From NCBI RefSeq assembly GCF_003096595.1, contig NZ_QEKO01000003.1:372001-436000 (forward strand): a stretch of DNA of 64,000 bases, read 5' to 3'. The DNA is from Pusillimonas noertemannii. GTDB taxonomy: Bacteria > Pseudomonadota > Gammaproteobacteria > Burkholderiales > Burkholderiaceae_B. The notes beneath the pieces are model-generated. The model made no database searches. It saw nothing but the letters and a program-made list of their open reading frames with translations, and had not been told where the DNA came from. This document shows, one piece after another, positions 60,780 through 64,000 of this stretch (the first letter of the stretch is position 1; every line of letters begins with the position of its first letter). The translations under genes and the position numbers were made by a program.

Positions 60780-61547
60780 ATGAGTGGTGGAGCAAGGCTA
60801 AAGGGTCGGGTTGCTGTAATAACCGGTGCGGCTCAAGGCATCGGAGCCGAATATGCGCGAGCCCTGGCAGCCGAAGGCGCGGCAGTTGTGGTCGCTGACA
60901 TTCAGGACGCGGAGCCAGTGGCCAGGGCGATCAACGAAGCAGGAGGCAAAGCCCTTGCAGTCGCCTGCGATGTAACCGATTCAGAATCGGTCGGGAGAAT
61001 GGTCGCAGATACGCTTCAGCATTTCGGGAAGCTGGATATCCTGGTGAACAACGCTGCGCTGTTCGGCAAACTATCGCGTAAGCCGTTCGATCAAATCGAG
61101 TCCGATGAATGGGACCGGATGATGGCGGTCAATGTGCGTGGCGCATTCGAGTGCGTCAAGGCGGCAGTGCCGGCAATGCGGCGCCAGCAGTACGGAAAGA
61201 TCGTCAACATTGCGTCGGGCACGGTGTTCAAAGGCCAGACGATGCTTTTGCATTATGTGACTTCCAAGGGCGCCATTGTTGCCATGTCGCGCAGCTTGGC
61301 CCGCGAGTTGGGAAATGACGGTATCCGTGTCAATACATTGGCTCCTGGTCTCGTGATGAGCGAAAACGTGTTGAACAATCCGGAATGGGCCGGCGCGGCG
61401 TCGCAGAATACAGTCAACACACGAGCAATCAAGCGCGACTCTGTGCCGGAAGACATGTGTGGAACATTGATTTACCTTTGCGCGCCCGACAGCGACTTTG
61501 TCACTGGCCAGGTGCTGGTGGTAGATGGCGGCGCAGTAATGCACTAG
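60780..61547 (+). CDS. Short-chain dehydrogenase/reductase
   Basis: This is a 255-residue classical SDR. The cofactor motif is TGAAQGIG (15-22), with D40 favouring NAD and NNAA at 90-93. The catalytic residues are S146, Y159 and K163 (YVTSK). AGGAG precedes the ATG. It is followed 26 bases later by an aldehyde dehydrogenase, suggesting a two-step alcohol to aldehyde to acid oxidation. The substrate is unknown. Confidence 0.88.
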   Translation: MSGGARLKGRVAVITGAAQGIGAEYARALAAEGAAVVVADIQDAEPVARAINEAGGKALAVACDVTDSESVGRMVADTLQHFGKLDILVNNAALFGKLSRKPFDQIESDEWDRMMAVNVRGAFECVKAAVPAMRRQQYGKIVNIASGTVFKGQTMLLHYVTSKGAIVAMSRSLARELGNDGIRVNTLAPGLVMSENVLNNPEWAGAASQNTVNTRAIKRDSVPEDMCGTLIYLCAPDSDFVTGQVLVVDGGAVMH

Positions 61548-61573
61548 AGCAACCTATAAAGAGTGTGCAAATC

Positions 61574-63040
61574 ATGAGCAATGTCATCAAGCTGGATATG
61601 CTGATCAATAACTCCAGCGTCAGATCGTCGGATTATCTCAAGGTGTACGATCCAGGCCGGCTGTCCGAGCTGGTTGGCGAGGTGGCCGTGGGAACGGCTC
61701 GACATGCGGACGAAGCAGTTGTCGCGGCCCATGCGGCATTCCAGTCATGGCGGAACGCGCCGGTATCCGAGCGTATCGAGCGACTGATGGCTGCCGCCGA
61801 TGCGGTGGAACATATCTCGGACCAGCTTTCAACTACATTGGTGCGCGAACAGGGCATGTTGCTGCGCGAAACACAGCGCGACGTCAACAATGGCATCAAG
61901 AGCCTGCGCGAAGTAGCTGAACTGGCCAAGGGCTTTCTGACTCCGGAGCAATTCGAAGACGACGACAGCCTGGTGCGTGTGGAAAAGGTGCCCCGTGGGG
62001 TCGTCGCTGCAATTGTGCCGTGGAACGCTCCCATGGGGCTTACCATGGGCAAAGTAGGCCCCGCGCTTGTCACGGGCAACACTGTGGTCGTCAAGCCGTC
62101 GTCTTTTGCGCCGCTCGCGGTGTCCCAGGCTCTTAAAGTAATGTCCACTTTCTTTCCCCCCGGTGCCATCAATGTGGTGTACGGAGAGACTGATGTCGCA
62201 ACCACCCTGACGCATCATCCCCAAGTGCGTCAGATATCGTTTACGGGTGGAACGACGACCGGAAGGGCGGTGATGGCGGCCGCCGCCCAGTCGATAAAAA
62301 ACCTCAACCTGGAGCTGGGCGGCAACGACCCGGCCATTATTCTGGACGATGCGGACCCTGCGCTGGTAGCGCCTGAATTGATCAAGGGCATTTTTCCCCG
62401 TTCGGGGCAGGTCTGTTATGCGATCAAGCGTGTATATGTGCCGACAGCCATGATGCCAGCGTTCTTCGAAAGCTTGTGCGCTGTAGCCGACCGCTATCAA
62501 GTAGGTTATGGCCTGGATCCGCGATCTACCTTTGCGCCAATGAATAATCGCGGCCAGTACGACTTTGTGCGCGGGCTGATCGAACGAAGCAGAAAGGCCG
62601 GCGCCACCGTGAGCGAACTGGGAGCCAAGCTGGAACCCGGCGAGTGGGACAATGGCCTTTATGTGTTGCCTACCATCATAAAAGATCTATCCCCTACCGA
62701 TGAGCTGGTGATTTCCGAGCAGTTCGGCCCCGTTGTTCCTTTAGTGGCCTACGATTCCGAAGAGCAAGCGCTGAATATGGCGAATAACACCGAGTACGGT
62801 TTGGCGTCGTCCATCTGGACTAGCGATCCGGATCGCGGCTTGCGCATGTCGGGCCGGATAGAGGCGGGTGTGACCTTTATAAACAGCCACGCCCGTACGG
62901 CGCTGGGGGAACGTCATATGCCGTTCGGGGGCGTCAAGCAAAGCGGTATTGGCCGTGTGCGCACCAGCGTCGGCCTCGCTGAATATATTGAATATCACGC
63001 CGTCAGCTTGAACAAGACAAGCTGCAGGGCGGCAGTCTGA
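61574..63040 (+). CDS. NAD(P)-dependent aldehyde dehydrogenase
   Basis: This is a 488-residue enzyme. The catalytic residues are E247 (LELGGNDPA) and C281 (RSGQVCYAIKR), with PWNAPMG and FTGGTTTGR of the cofactor site. The sequence is closest in style to aromatic/aliphatic aldehyde dehydrogenases. The frame is open upstream, but the ATG at 61574 starts the usual N-terminus. It could oxidise an aromatic aldehyde or the formaldehyde-like product of demethylation; the former fits the SDR partner better. Confidence 0.88.
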   Translation: MSNVIKLDMLINNSSVRSSDYLKVYDPGRLSELVGEVAVGTARHADEAVVAAHAAFQSWRNAPVSERIERLMAAADAVEHISDQLSTTLVREQGMLLRETQRDVNNGIKSLREVAELAKGFLTPEQFEDDDSLVRVEKVPRGVVAAIVPWNAPMGLTMGKVGPALVTGNTVVVKPSSFAPLAVSQALKVMSTFFPPGAINVVYGETDVATTLTHHPQVRQISFTGGTTTGRAVMAAAAQSIKNLNLELGGNDPAIILDDADPALVAPELIKGIFPRSGQVCYAIKRVYVPTAMMPAFFESLCAVADRYQVGYGLDPRSTFAPMNNRGQYDFVRGLIERSRKAGATVSELGAKLEPGEWDNGLYVLPTIIKDLSPTDELVISEQFGPVVPLVAYDSEEQALNMANNTEYGLASSIWTSDPDRGLRMSGRIEAGVTFINSHARTALGERHMPFGGVKQSGIGRVRTSVGLAEYIEYHAVSLNKTSCRAAV

Positions 63041-63045
63041 ACCAT

Positions 63046-63076
63046 GGCCCTGCCGCCGCGCAGGCAGCTCAGGGCC
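63046..63076. terminator. Terminator-like hairpin between convergent genes
   Basis: GGCCCTG (63046-63052) pairs with CAGGGCC (63070-63076), extendable by three more pairs including one T-G wobble. It lies between the aldehyde dehydrogenase and the converging ABC ATPase. It has no T-run. Confidence 0.35.
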
Positions 63077-63088
63077 GTGGGGCCACCG

Positions 63089-63874
63089 TCAGTTGGCCTG
63101 AGCCGACTCGGCGGTGAACTGGCTAAGCGATTGTTCACATGCCGCCAAGACGCGTGTTTCGACCTCATGGAGCGCTTCGCTGCCGTAGATTCGGGGGCGA
63201 GGTAAATCGATGCTGATGACGGAAGCAATGCGGGTCGGCTTGGGAGTATAGACAAGTATCCGGTCGGCCAAATAACAGGCTTCAATAATGTCATGAGTCA
63301 CGAAAACGACGGTGCGCCTATCACGCATCCAAGTGGAAACCAGTTCAGACCGCAATTTTCGGGCCGTCATTTCGTCCAGTGCGCCAAAAGGCTCGTCCAT
63401 CAACAGCAGGTCGGGATTTCTAATGTACGAACGCGCAATACTGACCCGGTTCTGCATCCCCCCGGAAATCTGGTGCATGTAGAATTTTTCATATCCGGTC
63501 AGGTTCATCAGCTCAAGCACGTCGGCGATACGTTTTTTTTCGTTGGGTACCGGCCGCCCGGTTTCGGCGCGCAGGGCGAACTGCAGGTTTTCCTCAACGG
63601 TTCGCCATGGCATCAGGCGGGGTTGCTGAAATATATAGCCATAGTTGGGTTGTTTCTGGTGGACGCAAACGCCGTCTACCGCGATTTCACCTTCGGTTGC
63701 GTCCAGCAGGCCGGCGATGCAGTTCAGTGTGACGGATTTTCCAGACCCTGATGGACCGAGCAGGCAGACGAACTCGCCATCGTCGACGTTAAGCGTAATG
63801 TCATCAATGACTGTCAGCGGGCCCTCGTTCGTGTCGAACTTCTTCGTTAAATTGCGGATTTCAATATTGCTCAT
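63089..63874 (-). CDS. ABC transporter ATP-binding protein, taurine/nitrate/sulfonate type (SsuB/TauB family)
   Basis: This is a 261-residue ATPase with Walker A GPSGSGKS (40-47), QQPRLMPWRTVEENL (Q-loop, typical of SsuB/TauB/NrtD), signature ISGGMQNR (136-143) and Walker B LLLMDEPFGALDEMT. It is encoded nine bases after the permease fragment on the same strand. The binding protein is probably beyond the window. Such importers next to phthalate genes may carry aromatic acids. Confidence 0.9.
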   Translation of the reverse strand: MSNIEIRNLTKKFDTNEGPLTVIDDITLNVDDGEFVCLLGPSGSGKSVTLNCIAGLLDATEGEIAVDGVCVHQKQPNYGYIFQQPRLMPWRTVEENLQFALRAETGRPVPNEKKRIADVLELMNLTGYEKFYMHQISGGMQNRVSIARSYIRNPDLLLMDEPFGALDEMTARKLRSELVSTWMRDRRTVVFVTHDIIEACYLADRILVYTPKPTRIASVISIDLPRPRIYGSEALHEVETRVLAACEQSLSQFTAESAQAN

Positions 63875-63883
63875 GCCTGCCCT

Positions 63884-64000
63884 TTAGTTTTTCTTCCAGC
63901 GTGTAGCGAATAGCTCTAGCGGAGTAATGAATATGCGGTCCGAGAGCATCATCAAGAAGACCAGCCAGATCGTCCAGGCGAAGAGCTCGGTCGGGCGGCT
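63884..64000 (-). CDS. ABC transporter permease, C-terminal fragment (SsuC/TauC family)
   Basis: Only the last 38 codons are in the window, read leftward from the right edge. They show a membrane helix (LFAWTIWLVFLMMLSDRIFI) and the usual short basic C-terminus ATRWKKN. It immediately precedes the ATPase gene, as permease genes do in this family. Confidence 0.75.
   Translation of the reverse strand, partial: SRPTELFAWTIWLVFLMMLSDRIFITPLELFATRWKKN

Noticed and set aside
35300-64000. Integrated element bounded by a repeat of the tRNA-Ser 3' end
   Set aside because: No integrase gene and no second copy of the tRNA end was seen in the window.

Overview
The window reads as a chromosomal segment of a GC-rich betaproteobacterium of the order Burkholderiales, most likely family Alcaligenaceae (Bordetella, Achromobacter, Pusillimonas and relatives). 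This is inferred from codon and base composition, from the number of Liv-type ABC importers, and from the housekeeping order cysS - alkA-like - accA - tilS - lysC - tRNA-Ser. No species is claimed and no database search was possible.

Layout. (1) 1-5384: the end of a urea/amide-type ABC importer (permease, permease, two ATPases), followed by an amidase and an AraC regulator. (2) 5567-10941: a GntR/FCD regulator with three GTATAC sites in its promoter, then a complete Liv-type importer (binding protein, two permeases, two ATPases). (3) 11067-18635: a MarR regulator, vanillate O-demethylase vanA and vanB, and a third complete Liv-type importer, closed by a strong terminator. This looks like one vanillate uptake-and-demethylation unit. 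(4) 18731-35325: conserved backbone with a GGDEF/EAL signalling protein, an MscS channel, trmJ, suhB, a TerC/CBS membrane protein, uppP, lpxH, a cyclophilin, a TPR protein, cysS, an AlkA-like glycosylase, accA, tilS, lysC and tRNA-Ser(GCT). (5) 35391-46087: an accessory stretch starting just after the tRNA. It holds a RES/Xre toxin-antitoxin pair, an unrecognised 223-residue protein, a FitAB-type pair whose toxin is frameshifted, a DedA protein, a methyltransferase, a Tat-exported aspartoacylase-like zinc enzyme, a 1304-residue autotransporter and a zinc metallopeptidase. (6) 46206-64000: a catabolic island with visibly lower GC than the backbone.

The island has two main parts. The first is an eight-gene minus-strand operon: a cupin, a LigI-like lactonase, a TRAP transporter (DctQ, DctM, DctP), a maleate-isomerase-like enzyme, an NMT1-like protein without a signal peptide, and a class II aldolase-family protein. 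A LysR gene is divergent to it. The second is a phthalate-type set: a phthalate 4,5-dioxygenase-like oxygenase, a 4,5-dihydroxyphthalate decarboxylase-like protein and a dihydrodiol dehydrogenase-like oxidoreductase. It has its own MarR regulator and two identical 12-bp palindromes in the divergent promoter. A second VanA-like Rieske oxygenase, an IclR regulator, an SDR dehydrogenase, an aldehyde dehydrogenase and part of a taurine/nitrate-type ABC importer follow. No ferredoxin reductase is encoded with either island oxygenase.

Together the genes describe an organism that imports and degrades plant- or plastic-derived aromatic acids. The island is the best candidate for an undescribed system: it combines recognisable phthalate-pathway enzymes with an operon whose substrate cannot be assigned from sequence.
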